Origin: Hyphomicrobiales bacterium
GTDB taxonomy: Bacteria; Pseudomonadota; Alphaproteobacteria; Rhizobiales; Rhizobiaceae
Reading direction: 5' to 3'
Assembly (NCBI GenBank): GCA_900467185.1
Contig: UBPA01000018.1
Coordinates: forward strand, 1 to 64,000
Length of the DNA: 64,000 nt
Shown: positions 55,689 through 64,000 of the stretch, piece after piece
Numbering within the stretch: the first letter of the stretch is position 1
Layout: the number at the start of each line of letters is the position of its first letter
Made by a program: the position numbers and the translations under genes
The notes under the pieces: model-generated
The model's input: only the letters and a program-made list of their open reading frames with translations
Databases searched by the model: none
What the model was told of the DNA's origin: nothing

Positions 55689-56660
55689 ATGGCAGAGATC
55701 ATCGACACGACCTTGGACCGCGCGGGCGCGCTGGCGCGTGCCGTGGACGTGCTTGGCCGCGGCCGGCCGATCGCCTTGCCGACGGAGACCGTCTACGGGC
55801 TTGCGGCCGATGCGACGCGGGCCGATGCGATCGCCTCGATCTACGAGGTGAAGGGCCGGCCGCGCTTCAATCCGCTGATCTCGCATGTGTCCGACATGGA
55901 GATGGCCGCGCGCCATGGCCTGTTCGATCCGATCTCGCGGCGTCTCGCCGAGGCCTTCTGGCCGGGGCCGCTGACGCTGGTGGTCGCGCGGGCGCCCGAC
56001 AGCGCCGTGCACGCGCTGGCCACGGCCGGGCTCGAGACGCTCGGCCTGCGGATGCCGGCCGGTTTCGCGCGCGAGGTCATTTCCGCCTTCGGCAAGCCGC
56101 TGGCGGCCCCCAGCGCCAACACGTCGGGGCGGATCAGCCCGACGACGGCCGCGCATGTGGCCGACGATCTCGGATCGGCCATCGACCTCATTCTCGACGC
56201 GGGACCGGCCGGCATCGGGCTCGAATCGACCATCGTGAAGGTGGAGAACGGCCAGCTTCGCCTGCTGCGGCCCGGCGGACTGGAGGCGGCCGACATCGAG
56301 GCCATCGTCGGGCAGCGGCTTTTGCGGCAGGATTCAGCGGGTGCCACTTTGGAGGCGCCGGGCATGCTCGCCTCGCATTACGCGCCGGGTGCCGCCGTGC
56401 GGCTGGATGCGACCGAGGTGCGGCCGGGCGAGGCGCTGATCCGCTTCGGCGGCGCGGCCCTTCCCGGCGAGGAAAAGGCCGCGATCGTGCTCGATCTCAG
56501 CCCGACCGGCAATCTGCAGGAAGCCGCCACCAACCTCTTTTCCTATATGAAGCAGGCCGACGCCACGGGCGCCCGGACGATCGCCTTTTCCGCCATTCCG
56601 GACGAGGGTCTCGGCGAGGCCATCCGCGACCGGCTGGAGCGGGCGGCCGCCCCCCGCTGA
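55689..56660 (+). CDS. L-threonylcarbamoyladenylate synthase (Sua5/TsaC)
   Basis: Makes threonylcarbamoyl-AMP for the tRNA t6A modification. The 323-residue protein has the YrdC core (about 15-200: 'ALPTETVYGLAADATRADAI', 'KGRPRFNPLI', 'AEAFWPGPLTLVVARAP', 'LESTIVKVE') and the extra Sua5 C-terminal domain (about 225-323), so it is the long Sua5 type. The gene is followed 24 bases later by a FAD oxidase. Confidence 0.92.
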   Translation: MAEIIDTTLDRAGALARAVDVLGRGRPIALPTETVYGLAADATRADAIASIYEVKGRPRFNPLISHVSDMEMAARHGLFDPISRRLAEAFWPGPLTLVVARAPDSAVHALATAGLETLGLRMPAGFAREVISAFGKPLAAPSANTSGRISPTTAAHVADDLGSAIDLILDAGPAGIGLESTIVKVENGQLRLLRPGGLEAADIEAIVGQRLLRQDSAGATLEAPGMLASHYAPGAAVRLDATEVRPGEALIRFGGAALPGEEKAAIVLDLSPTGNLQEAATNLFSYMKQADATGARTIAFSAIPDEGLGEAIRDRLERAAAPR

Positions 56661-56684
56661 TCCTGCCATCTTGAGAGCACCGTC

Positions 56685-58118
56685 ATGACCAACACCGTCC
56701 CCTCGCCCGCCCTCGTCCAGCGCTTCGTCGATCTCGTCGGCGGACATGCCGAGGTGGGAGCCGAGGTGGAGGATCGCTATCTGGTGGAGACGCGCGGGCT
56801 CTATCGCGGCACGACGCCCGCGGTGCTGAAGCCGGCAGATGTCGAGGAGGTCGCGGCGATCCTGAAGCTTGCGAGCGAGACCGGCGTCGCCATCGTGCCG
56901 CAGGCGGGCAATACCGGCCATGTGGCGGGCCAGATCCCCCGCACGGGGGCTGCCGACATTCTCCTGTCGCTGGAGCGGATGAACCGCATCCGCGACGTCG
57001 ATCCGGTCGGCAACGTCATCGTGGCGGATGCCGGCTGCATTCTTGCCGATATCCAGGCGGCGGCCGACCGGGTGGACCGGCTGTTTCCGTTGTCGCTCGG
57101 CTCGGAGGGGTCGTGCCGGATCGGCGGCAATCTCTCGACCAATGCCGGGGGCACGGCGGTTCTGGCCTATGGCAATATGCGCCAGCTGTGCCTCGGCCTC
57201 GAAGTGGTGCTGCCGACCGGGGAGATCTGGGACGGGCTGCGCCGCCTGAAGAAGGACAATACGGGCTACGATCTGCGCGATCTCTTCATCGGCGCGGAAG
57301 GCACGCTCGGCGTCATCACCAGTGCGGTGCTGCGTCTGTTTCCAAAGCCGCTCGGCCATGAGGTCGCCCTTGCCGGCCTGCGCACCGTCGAGGATGCGCT
57401 GGCGCTGTTCGAGCGGGCCTCCACGCTGTGCGGGCAGACCTTGACCGGGTTCGAGCTGATGCCGCGCATCGGCATCGACTTCTCGGTGCGCAACATTTCC
57501 GGCGTCACCGACCCGATGACGACGGTGCATCCCTGGTACGTGCTGATTGACATTTCCAGCGCCGACAGTGCGGAGAGTGCCGGCCGCACGATGGAGGCGC
57601 TGCTCTCCGGCGCGATCGAGAACCGGCTCGTGGACGATGCGATCGTCGCCTCCAGCGAGGCGCAGCGAAAGGCGCTCTGGCACATGCGGGAAAGCCTGTC
57701 GCTGGCGCAGCGGCCGGAGGGCGGGTCGATCAAGCACGACGTGTCGGTGCCCATCGCCAGCATTCCCGCCTTCATGGCGCAGGCGGATGCAGCCGTGATG
57801 GCGGCGATACCCGGCGCGCGGATCTGCTCCTTCGGCCATATGGGCGACGGCAACATCCACTACAACATCTCCCAGCCGGTCGGCGCCGACAAGCAGGCGT
57901 TTCTGGAGCGCTGGCGGGAGATAAACGCGATCGTGCACGGCATCGTGCTGGCGCATGGCGGCTCGATCTCCGCCGAACACGGCATCGGCCAGCTGAAGCG
58001 CGACGAACTGGCCGAGGTGCGCCACGGCATCGAGATCGACCTGATGCAGCGCATCAAGCATGCGTTCGACCCGGCCGGGATCATGAACCCGGACAAGGTG
58101 CTGCAGATCAAGACCTAA
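56685..58118 (+). CDS. FAD-linked oxidase (GlcD/D2HGDH-like)
   Basis: A 477-residue VAO-family flavoprotein: FAD domain (about 40-215, 'IVPQAGNTGHVAGQIP', 'LGSEGSCRIGGNLSTNAGG', 'LFIGAEGTLGVITSAVLRL') and C-terminal cap domain ('FGHMGDGNIHYNISQPV', 'GSISAEHGIGQLKRDEL', 'FDPAGIMNPDKVL'). The best fit is D-2-hydroxyglutarate or D-lactate/glycolate dehydrogenase; substrate not settled. Confidence 0.88.
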   Translation: MTNTVPSPALVQRFVDLVGGHAEVGAEVEDRYLVETRGLYRGTTPAVLKPADVEEVAAILKLASETGVAIVPQAGNTGHVAGQIPRTGAADILLSLERMNRIRDVDPVGNVIVADAGCILADIQAAADRVDRLFPLSLGSEGSCRIGGNLSTNAGGTAVLAYGNMRQLCLGLEVVLPTGEIWDGLRRLKKDNTGYDLRDLFIGAEGTLGVITSAVLRLFPKPLGHEVALAGLRTVEDALALFERASTLCGQTLTGFELMPRIGIDFSVRNISGVTDPMTTVHPWYVLIDISSADSAESAGRTMEALLSGAIENRLVDDAIVASSEAQRKALWHMRESLSLAQRPEGGSIKHDVSVPIASIPAFMAQADAAVMAAIPGARICSFGHMGDGNIHYNISQPVGADKQAFLERWREINAIVHGIVLAHGGSISAEHGIGQLKRDELAEVRHGIEIDLMQRIKHAFDPAGIMNPDKVLQIKT

Positions 58119-58142
58119 GGCTGCGCGCAGGCGCCGCCGCCC

Positions 58143-60602
58143 TTAGCCGCCCCGACGCAGCTGCGCAATTGCCAGCAGCGAATCGCCACTGATGCCGGCG
58201 CTGCTGCCGGAGGAGGACAGGACCGACAGGGCCGGCGACGTCACGGTGTTGTTCTCCACGTCATAAAGCGCGGTGAACCGCTTCATCAGCTTTTCAAGCT
58301 TTTCCGGATCGCGCAGATCCTTCACGTCCAGAACTCGCTTGATATATTCCGACTGAACGTCGACGTCGGCGCTGCTCATCTCTTCGGGGATGCTGAAGGC
58401 CGTCCGCACCACCTGCATCAGGGCATTGTCGGCGAGAATGTCGAAGGCCGAACCGATTTCCGGTGCCATGCGGCGGAAGTAGAGTGCCAGGCGGACGCCG
58501 GCATTGTCCTCGCCCGTCTGCTCTTCGAGCGTCTGGTTGTAATAGAGGTCCTGCGTTTCCAGAAGGCCGCGGCGGGTCTGGATCTGGTTTTCCTGCGGAC
58601 GCACCGTCTTGCCGGTCGCATCGAAGTTGAAGGAGGCGACCAGTTCGCGGTAGCGCGGGTCGGCCTGCGTGTTGACGACGCTCTTGGGGTCGGAGAGGTC
58701 GGAGGTGAAGATCTTCTTCAGCTCGTCCTTCTTCACCGTCTTCGGATCGATGCCGGTCGCCACCAGCATGAAGTTCGTCATGCGCGTATCCTTCAGGAGA
58801 TCGTCGAGCGTCTCGACCTTCTCCATCTGCGCCGCATAATACTTGGCCTCGGCGGTCGCGTCGGTCTTGTCCTTCTCCGTGCCGAACTGGCTCTTGGCCA
58901 GCACATAGGCCTTGGAGATCTGCAGGATTTCGGACTGCGACTGGGCGAGCTTCGGCGCGCCGATCTTGCCGTCGGCCTTGAAGTTGAAGGCGTTGGTGAG
59001 CTTGACGTAGCGGTCGTCCTTCAGCGTGTTCACGTAGCTCTTCGGGTCGTTCACGTCGCTGGTCAGGATCATGCGCAGCTCGCGCACGCTCTTGCCTTCG
59101 TTTTCCAGGCCGAAGGCCGAAAGCGCGACCTGCAGGCCCTTGGGGTTGTTCACCAGGGCATCGACGGTGGTCGCCGAGCCGATCACCGCCTTGTAGGCGG
59201 AGATCAGGCTTGCGTCGGACGCATCCGCCGCATCGTTATAGCGGTTCATGTAGTTTGCCGAGGCCGAACGCGTCTGGTCTGCCGTCTGGGGCACCTCGCC
59301 GGCCGCCAGCGTTCCGTCCGGCTTGAAGTTGAAGCCGGCGGCCAGCGCCTTGTAGGCGGCGTTGTTCTCCGCACCGGTGGTGTTGGCGTAGCTCGTGGGA
59401 TCGTTGAGGTCGCTGGTGATGATGGCGTTGAGCACGCCGGAACCCGTTCCGCGCGGAATGCCGTAGGCCGTGATGATGAAGGAACGCATGCGGCTGTCGG
59501 CGAGAAGGTCGGTCGCAGTGGTGAAATCGTTGACGTGCGCCTCGAAGTAATCCTTGTTGATCAGCGCGCCCGTACCGGTCAGCCGCGGTGCGGAGGCGAA
59601 GTAGAGTTCCCGCATCGAGGCCTTGTCGGAGTCTCCGATGAGCGGGCCCGTGGCGGGCGCGGTGCCGTCGGCGTTGAACTTGAAGGCCGTCGCCATGGCC
59701 TTCAGATTGGTGGCGAGGGTGCCGGCATAGTCGAGCTGCGCATATTCCGACTGCAGGGCCGAAACGGCCGCGGCAGTTTGGGATTCCGGCGGAAGCTGGG
59801 CGTCCAGCGCGTTGAAGATCGCCTCCTGCTCGGAGACTTGCGCCTGAATGGCCGCCTGGTCGGCGCCGGGCTGGAACAGGCTGTTCGTCAGCGCTTTGAT
59901 CTGCGCGGAGGCGCGGGAGCGTTCGTCGAACTTGGAGATCGTCGCCTGGATTTCCGCACCGCGACCGGACAGGGCATCGGCGGCGGACTGCTGCAGGGTG
60001 TTGACGTAGCTTGCGGGGTCGCTGATGTCGCTCGTCAGGGCCTGGCGCACCTGCGTGAAATCGAAATTGTCGGGCTTCAGCCCGAACAGCGGAAAGGCAT
60101 AGTCGCGCAAACGCTCGTTCTGCAGGAACTGATCGACGGTCTTAATATTGCCCCCCGCCGTCATTGCGTTAAAATAGTTCACCTCGGTGTTCATGACGCT
60201 GTCGGCATTGGCGATATTGGCATTGTAAAGACCGATCAGCGCATCTTCCTGCGCGCCGGTCTGTGCCACCGTGGTCGATTTGTCGAAGCTGAAGGCCATC
60301 GCGAAATTGCGATAGCGATCGTCGCTCAGCTTGTTGGCATAGCTGGCATCGTCGTTGAGGTCGCTTTCCAGCACCTTGCGCATGAACGCCTTGGCGTAGG
60401 TCATGTCCTCCAGACCGTGGGCCTTCATGGCGTAGGAATAGAGCCGATAGTCGTCGAGGAAGGCATCGACGGTCGTGACCTTGCCGATGTTGTCCTTGTA
60501 ATACTGGGTATCGCGCTCGACCATCTTCTGCTGGGAGACGCGATTGATGCTCTCCTTCATGTCCCGAACGACGAGATTATAGTCGAGATAGGTCGATGCC
60601 AT
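58143..60602 (-). CDS. Giant DUF1217 repeat protein
   Basis: An 819-residue protein. It contains six copies of a roughly 65-residue DUF1217-type unit of the form 'TTVDAFLDDYRLYSYAMKA' ... 'ESDLNDDASYANKLSDDRYRNFAMAFSF', spaced about 125 residues. The last copy is divergent. DUF1217 proteins occur near flagellar genes in rhizobia; no flagellar gene is in this window. No signal peptide. The start at 60602 begins 'MASTYLDYNLVVRDM'; the frame upstream lacks similarity. Confidence 0.82.
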   Translation of the reverse strand: MASTYLDYNLVVRDMKESINRVSQQKMVERDTQYYKDNIGKVTTVDAFLDDYRLYSYAMKAHGLEDMTYAKAFMRKVLESDLNDDASYANKLSDDRYRNFAMAFSFDKSTTVAQTGAQEDALIGLYNANIANADSVMNTEVNYFNAMTAGGNIKTVDQFLQNERLRDYAFPLFGLKPDNFDFTQVRQALTSDISDPASYVNTLQQSAADALSGRGAEIQATISKFDERSRASAQIKALTNSLFQPGADQAAIQAQVSEQEAIFNALDAQLPPESQTAAAVSALQSEYAQLDYAGTLATNLKAMATAFKFNADGTAPATGPLIGDSDKASMRELYFASAPRLTGTGALINKDYFEAHVNDFTTATDLLADSRMRSFIITAYGIPRGTGSGVLNAIITSDLNDPTSYANTTGAENNAAYKALAAGFNFKPDGTLAAGEVPQTADQTRSASANYMNRYNDAADASDASLISAYKAVIGSATTVDALVNNPKGLQVALSAFGLENEGKSVRELRMILTSDVNDPKSYVNTLKDDRYVKLTNAFNFKADGKIGAPKLAQSQSEILQISKAYVLAKSQFGTEKDKTDATAEAKYYAAQMEKVETLDDLLKDTRMTNFMLVATGIDPKTVKKDELKKIFTSDLSDPKSVVNTQADPRYRELVASFNFDATGKTVRPQENQIQTRRGLLETQDLYYNQTLEEQTGEDNAGVRLALYFRRMAPEIGSAFDILADNALMQVVRTAFSIPEEMSSADVDVQSEYIKRVLDVKDLRDPEKLEKLMKRFTALYDVENNTVTSPALSVLSSSGSSAGISGDSLLAIAQLRRGG

Positions 60603-60925
60603 TTGCCGCCCCGTTGCCTTGACGTCCGCCGCGCTCGGCGCGCGCCGAAGGGCACGCGCCGGCACGTTGCGGCCATGTCGCCTCACCATGACGGGTGCTG
60701 CTTGCGCGAGGCTTTTTGCGGAAAATACGAGACCGTGCATTGACGTCTTTTAAACCGTAAAGCGTCGAGTTTTGCTAACCATCGGGGAATGCAAAGTTTT
60801 TTAACCGCGAATTTTAAGCGGTCTCAAACAGCCGCCGCCTATGTTGACCTCCATAGAAGACGAAAACGTCTCGATGAGAAAAGACCGGAAACCGGCTCTC
60901 AAGGGTAAAACAAGGGCGAAATGAC
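60603..60925. other. 323-base intergenic region
   Basis: Divergent gap before the DUF1217 and DUF6101-like genes. It is locally AT-rich with taacc words (gctaaccat at 60774-60782, ttaaccgcg at 60801-60809), but no full CtrA spacing is present. A short tandem motif accgtaaag at 60754-60762 also appears at 63564-63572. Confidence 0.4.
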
Positions 60926-61492
60926 ATGCTGAAAACCGTTTCTCAACCTGCCTGGGTCGACACCGAACTGCGGCTCGATCCGAAGCGTTTCCCGCAACAT
61001 GCCAGCTTTGCGCTGCCGGGCGCCCGGAGCAATGTGACGATCAGCCTCGATGAACGCGGCGCGGTGATGCGCAAGGTTCTGCCGTCAAGCGGCCTGCCGC
61101 TGTCCATCGCGCTGCCGGCGCGGGCCTTCAAGGGCGTTGCCGCCCGGGCCATCGACCATGGCGACGGCGAGGTGACGGTGACGCTCGAACTGCATCACGA
61201 CGATCCGGACCTGTGCGTGCCCCTCCTCGTCGCACACGACCTCTCCGACATCGCCGCCGACTGGCGCGCCTGGTCGGAAGCCTATCGCATTCCCATGCTG
61301 ATGGTGGAAGCCGACGGCATTGCCCGGCCGCTCGACAACCATCTCGGCGAGGTGAAGACCCATCCGATCGTGCCGCGGCGCCGCCATTCGCTTCACACCA
61401 AGCGCCGCCCGCGCTTTCTGATGCGCCGGACCACCGGCAGCCTCGGCGTGGCGATGAAGATCGACGGCTCCGAGATCATCGCGCGTCGCTGA
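60926..61492 (+). CDS. DUF6101-like protein
   Basis: A 188-residue protein. A conserved-looking beta-rich body: 'QHASFALPGARSNVTISLDERGAVMRKVLPSSGLPLSIALPARAFKGVAARAI' and 'LCVPLLVAHDLSDIAADWRAWSEAYRIPMLMVEADG', and a basic C-terminus ('RRRHSLHTKRRPRFLMRRTTGSLG'). I assign it to DUF6101 by pattern; no function is known. AAGGG precedes the ATG. Confidence 0.7.
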   Translation: MLKTVSQPAWVDTELRLDPKRFPQHASFALPGARSNVTISLDERGAVMRKVLPSSGLPLSIALPARAFKGVAARAIDHGDGEVTVTLELHHDDPDLCVPLLVAHDLSDIAADWRAWSEAYRIPMLMVEADGIARPLDNHLGEVKTHPIVPRRRHSLHTKRRPRFLMRRTTGSLGVAMKIDGSEIIARR

Positions 61493-61584
61493 TCTCTTCG
61501 ACCTCCTCCTCCAGTGCAGAAAGTCGGCCGTCCCTGCGGCCGGCTTTTTGTTTGTGGAGGAGCTTGTTTCGTGGGGTTTGCAGA

Positions 61585-61610
61585 GGAACAATCATGGCGC
61601 CGTTCCTGTT
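61585..61610 (+). promoter_or_regulatory. EcfG-like promoter of small acidic protein
   Basis: GGAAC (61585-61589), 17 bases, TGTT (61607-61610), one base off the CGTT consensus, 29 bases before the start codon at 61640. Confidence 0.45.
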
Positions 61611-61639
61611 AATTTGGTGAAACCATCAAGGAGAATGCC

Positions 61640-61807
61640 ATGACAGCGGACAAGCCGACGACGACAGACGATGCCGCCTCGACAGCCCCAAAGACGGAAG
61701 CCGAGCGCGAACGGTTGCTGAAAGACGCGGACCAGAACAAGGTCGATAGCGACGACGGTGAGGACGAGGTCGTGCCCGACCCCGCCAACGACTGGCCGGC
61801 CGCCTGA
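61640..61807 (+). CDS. Small acidic hydrophilic protein
   Basis: A 55-residue protein too short for ordinary gene callers: 'MTADKPTTTDDAASTAPKTE' then 'DQNKVDSDDGEDEVVPDPAN'. Ribosome site AAGGAG (61628-61633) six bases before the ATG. Highly charged, low-complexity and probably disordered. An EcfG-like promoter lies upstream, which points to the stress response. No family recognised. Confidence 0.68.
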   Translation: MTADKPTTTDDAASTAPKTEAERERLLKDADQNKVDSDDGEDEVVPDPANDWPAA

Positions 61808-61919
61808 ATCGGTAAGTTTTTTTTGCGGGTGCGGGTCCGGCGGTGGTTTGGGCTAGAAAAAAGGCCCAATCTGCCCTCTTAAAAGAGCAAACCCGTACCG
61901 CTTCTTCGAAAAAAGCCTC

Positions 61920-62879
61920 CTAAATCAGCCGGACGAGAAACGCTGCCGCCAGGCCGGCGAAGACGATCAACCCGACCATGCCGTTGAAGCGGAAGAGGGT
62001 CAGGCATTGTCCGGCGTCGTGGATGTCGAGCACGAGAATTTGGTAGAAGAGCATGATGGCGGCGGCGGCGAGCGCGAGATAGGCGAGCGCGCCGGCGCCG
62101 GCCAGCGCGAAGGCGATGACGAGCAGAACGACGGTGAGACCGTAGAGCGCGATCAGCCAGGGCTTCGGTCGTTCCCCGAAGCGGCGCGCGGTCGAGCGGA
62201 CGCCGACGAGCTCGTCGTCCTCGCGATCCTGGTAGGCATAGATCGTGTCGTAGCCGACCGTCCAGGCGATAGCGGCAAGGTAGAGCACGACAGGTGCGGC
62301 CGACAGGCTGCCGAACGCCGCCGCCCAGCCCATCACGGCGCCCCATGAGAAGGCCATGCCGAGAAAGACCTGCGGCCAGTCGGTGAAGCGCTTGGCGAAG
62401 GGGTAGATGGCGACGAAGCCGAGCGAGAGAATGCCGAGCACGACCGCAAAGGCGTTGAACTGCAGCAGGACCACGAGGCCCACCAGCGCCTGCAGGCCCA
62501 TGAAGAGCTTGGCGTTGCGACGCGATACCCGGCCGGACGGCAGGGGCCGCGAGCGCGTGCGGGCCACCGCCATGTCGATCCTCTCATCGACGATATCGTT
62601 ATAGGTGCAACCGGCGCCGCGCATCGCGATGGAGCCCACGAGAAACAGCGCGAGATGCAGGACGAGGCGCCCGACCGAGGCCGTGCCGTCCAAAGCGGCC
62701 GTATTGGCGGCCAGCGCGGCCGACCAGAAACAGGGCCACATCAGAAGCTGCCAGCCGATCGGCCTGTCCCACCGGGCAAGCTGCGCATAGGGCCAGAGCG
62801 GCCGCGGCAGGATGCGATAGACCCAGTTGGTCGATGGCGCATCAAAGACGCGTCCGCTCTCGGAAGGCAGTGTGTTCAT
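61920..62879 (-). CDS. ubiA: 4-hydroxybenzoate octaprenyltransferase
   Basis: Membrane prenyltransferase of ubiquinone synthesis, using polyprenyl diphosphate from the isoprenoid pathway. The 319-residue protein has the first Asp-rich motif 'TYNDIVDERIDMAVARTRSRPLPSG' and the second 'DTIYAYQDREDDELVGVRSTARRFG', with multiple helices. The start at 62879 matches the family N-terminus. Confidence 0.95.
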   Translation of the reverse strand: MNTLPSESGRVFDAPSTNWVYRILPRPLWPYAQLARWDRPIGWQLLMWPCFWSAALAANTAALDGTASVGRLVLHLALFLVGSIAMRGAGCTYNDIVDERIDMAVARTRSRPLPSGRVSRRNAKLFMGLQALVGLVVLLQFNAFAVVLGILSLGFVAIYPFAKRFTDWPQVFLGMAFSWGAVMGWAAAFGSLSAAPVVLYLAAIAWTVGYDTIYAYQDREDDELVGVRSTARRFGERPKPWLIALYGLTVVLLVIAFALAGAGALAYLALAAAAIMLFYQILVLDIHDAGQCLTLFRFNGMVGLIVFAGLAAAFLVRLI

Positions 62880-62942
62880 GGCTTTCTGTTTGCCGTCTCG
62901 TCTCCGGCCGGTCAAGCCGATGACGCCAGCTCAATTCAGAGA

Positions 62943-63371
62943 TCAGAAGGGCTTGACGACGACGAGGAGCACGATGACCAGCATGGTCACGAGCACGATG
63001 GCGCCGGCATGGCGGGCAAAGGCCGGCGGCAGGCGGTTCGTATCGGCGGCGGTGCGGCGCAGCGCGCCGGAGAGCATGCCGTGCAGCGCCGAGAGAAAGA
63101 CGACCAGCAGCAGCTTGGCATGGAGCCACGGCGCCGTGAACCAGGCGCCCTGCCAGGCCGCGACGAGGCCGAACAGCCAGGTCAGGCCCATGGCCGGCGA
63201 GGTCACGCGCCCGTCCCAGCGCCGGACGGCGGTGATGACCGCGGTCTCGCGGTCGGTGCGCGGACACTGCGCCCGCGCCAGCCAGAGATGGATCGCCGAC
63301 AGCAGAACCATGCCGCCGATCCACGCGACCATGGTGGCGACATGGAGGGATTTGATCAGAAGATAGCTCAA
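62943..63371 (-). CDS. CopD-like membrane protein
   Basis: A 142-residue four-helix membrane protein: 'YLLIKSLHVATMVAWIGGMVLLSAIHLWLA', 'GLTWLFGLVAAWQGAWF', 'HAKLLLVVFLSALHGMLSG', 'AIVLVTMLVIVLLVVVKPF'. The His residues in helices 1 and 3 resemble the heme-linked HemJ/CopD-type fold. I chose TTG 63371 because AGGAGA precedes it by seven bases; ATG 63581 would add 70 unrelated residues. It may have a role in porphyrin or copper handling; not certain. Confidence 0.72.
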   Translation of the reverse strand: MSYLLIKSLHVATMVAWIGGMVLLSAIHLWLARAQCPRTDRETAVITAVRRWDGRVTSPAMGLTWLFGLVAAWQGAWFTAPWLHAKLLLVVFLSALHGMLSGALRRTAADTNRLPPAFARHAGAIVLVTMLVIVLLVVVKPF

Positions 63372-63563
63372 GACGATGTCTCCTCTGCCGTCCTGCTCGA
63401 CCCGGATCGGTCGGACGGCGCTGTGCGACGGTGCGTCGGCCCCTGCCGCAGGCACCTGGTTTCGCGCGCACCGTGCCCGAGGATGGACGTGTTCCGCAAG
63501 GTCTTTCGTCAGGGCGGCGAGACCGTTTTCCGGGCTTCGCGTCGCGCATTCGATCGGTAAGGC

Positions 63564-63591
63564 ACCGTAAAGTTTCAGCAAGTTTTACGGT
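63564..63591. promoter_or_regulatory. Hairpin before the substrate-binding protein gene
   Basis: accgtaaa (63564-63571) and tttacggt (63584-63591), an eight-base-pair inverted repeat 34 bases before the start at 63626. Possible operator or terminator. Confidence 0.35.
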
Positions 63592-63625
63592 TTATCGTGC
63601 AGTGCAACGATGAAGGGGAAGCCGG

Positions 63626-64000
63626 ATGCGATACGGACCTGCAGCGACGGCGCTTTTGCTCGGGCTTTTCGGCTGCACGACCCTGGCGCGCGCCGAAACC
63701 CTCAACCTTCTGATCTGGGAGGCCTATATCGATCAGGCCATTCTCGATGACTGGACGGCCGCCACCGGCGTCAACGTGCGGCAGATCTATTTCGACAGCG
63801 GCGATGCCCGCGACGAGATCCTCGCCGACCCCAACAGCAATATCGACCTCAGCGTCGTCGGCGAGAACGGCAGCGCCCTGTTCGGCAAGCGCGGCATCCT
63901 CGCGCCGCTCACCACGCAGGACGTGCCGTCGCTGAAGGACTATGCGGCGCACTGGACATCGCGCTGCGGCGGATATGGCGCGCCCTATCTCTGGGGCACG
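63626..64000 (+). CDS. Periplasmic spermidine/putrescine-type substrate-binding protein (partial)
   Basis: The first 125 residues of a secreted protein, cut by the window end. The signal peptide is 'ATALLLGLFGCTTLARAE', and the mature start 'LNLLIWEAYIDQAILDDWTAATGVNVRQIYFDSGDARDEIL' is the PotD/PotF-like pattern. 'AAHWTSRCGGYGAPYLWGT' then continues the family. Whether it is a plain ABC binding protein or fused to a signalling domain cannot be seen. AAGGGGA precedes the ATG. Confidence 0.72.
   Translation, partial: MRYGPAATALLLGLFGCTTLARAETLNLLIWEAYIDQAILDDWTAATGVNVRQIYFDSGDARDEILADPNSNIDLSVVGENGSALFGKRGILAPLTTQDVPSLKDYAAHWTSRCGGYGAPYLWGT

Overview
The window is GC-rich, densely coded chromosomal DNA from an alphaproteobacterium, most likely a member of the Rhizobiaceae (Shinella/Ensifer/Agrobacterium-like). 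The evidence is the cell-cycle DNA methyltransferase CcrM, DUF983-SURF1-ispH-thrB-rnhA-peroxiredoxin synteny, the BioMNY biotin ECF transporter, HDAC-xseB ... dxs-tlyA, BA14K, DUF1344 and DUF1217 proteins, RIME-like intergenic palindromes, and EcfG- and CtrA-type promoter elements. Genus-level placement is inference. No rRNA, tRNA, CRISPR array, transposase or phage gene was recognised.

Layout. 0-2.4 kb: DciA-like DUF721 gene divergent from mutY, then a HAD hydrolase. 2.5-4.1 kb: an RTX-repeat protein followed by a terminator and a RIME-like palindrome. 4.1-7 kb: ccrM (minus), a second HAD phosphatase and a lipoprotein. 7.1-13.5 kb: thrC, an M16 peptidase, a GNAT acetyltransferase and a GGDEF/EAL membrane protein. 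13.7-16 kb: a zinc metallopeptidase, csbD behind an EcfG-type promoter, and yqgE. 16.3-22.2 kb: DsbD-N-like protein, peroxiredoxin, then the minus-strand run DUF983-SURF1-DUF1304-ispH-thrB-rnhA. 22.4-28.1 kb: polysaccharide deacetylase, pdxH, a surface lipoprotein, a DnaJ-like cochaperone, fabI, a phosphoglycerate-mutase-family protein and a DUF1344 protein. 28.4-33.6 kb: a second GGDEF/EAL protein, aroC and ribB. 33.6-35.5 kb: a degenerate MntA/HepT pair and a YcaQ-type glycosylase. 35.6-38.8 kb: bioMNY, an HDAC-like hydrolase and xseB. 38.8-41.6 kb: an odd carrier-protein/thioesterase didomain and an amino-acid permease, sitting between xseB and dxs. 41.9-46 kb: dxs, tlyA and an RNA methyltransferase. 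46-50 kb: a small possible gene, an acyl-CoA dehydrogenase/enoyl-CoA hydratase pair and a CorA-like transporter. 50-54.2 kb: BA14K protein, GH25 lysozyme and the glycine-betaine demethylase pair gbcBA. 54.9-58.1 kb: a conserved protein, a Sua5/TsaC enzyme and a GlcD-like FAD oxidase. 58.1-64 kb: a giant DUF1217 protein, a DUF6101-like protein, a tiny acidic protein, ubiA, a CopD-like membrane protein and the start of a polyamine-type substrate-binding protein.

Most of this is housekeeping: DNA repair (mutY, ycaQ), isoprenoid synthesis (dxs, ispH, ubiA), threonine, aromatic and vitamin synthesis (thrB, thrC, aroC, ribB, pdxH, bioMNY), fatty acid synthesis (fabI) and RNA modification (tlyA, tsaC, RlmD/TrmA family). 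The accessory or unusual parts are the MntA/HepT pair with altered key residues on both sides, the carrier/thioesterase gene lacking its phosphopantetheine serine, the DUF1217 repeat protein, and three candidate general-stress promoters plus a full-consensus CtrA site in short intergenic gaps. Nothing here is clearly a new defence or mobile system.
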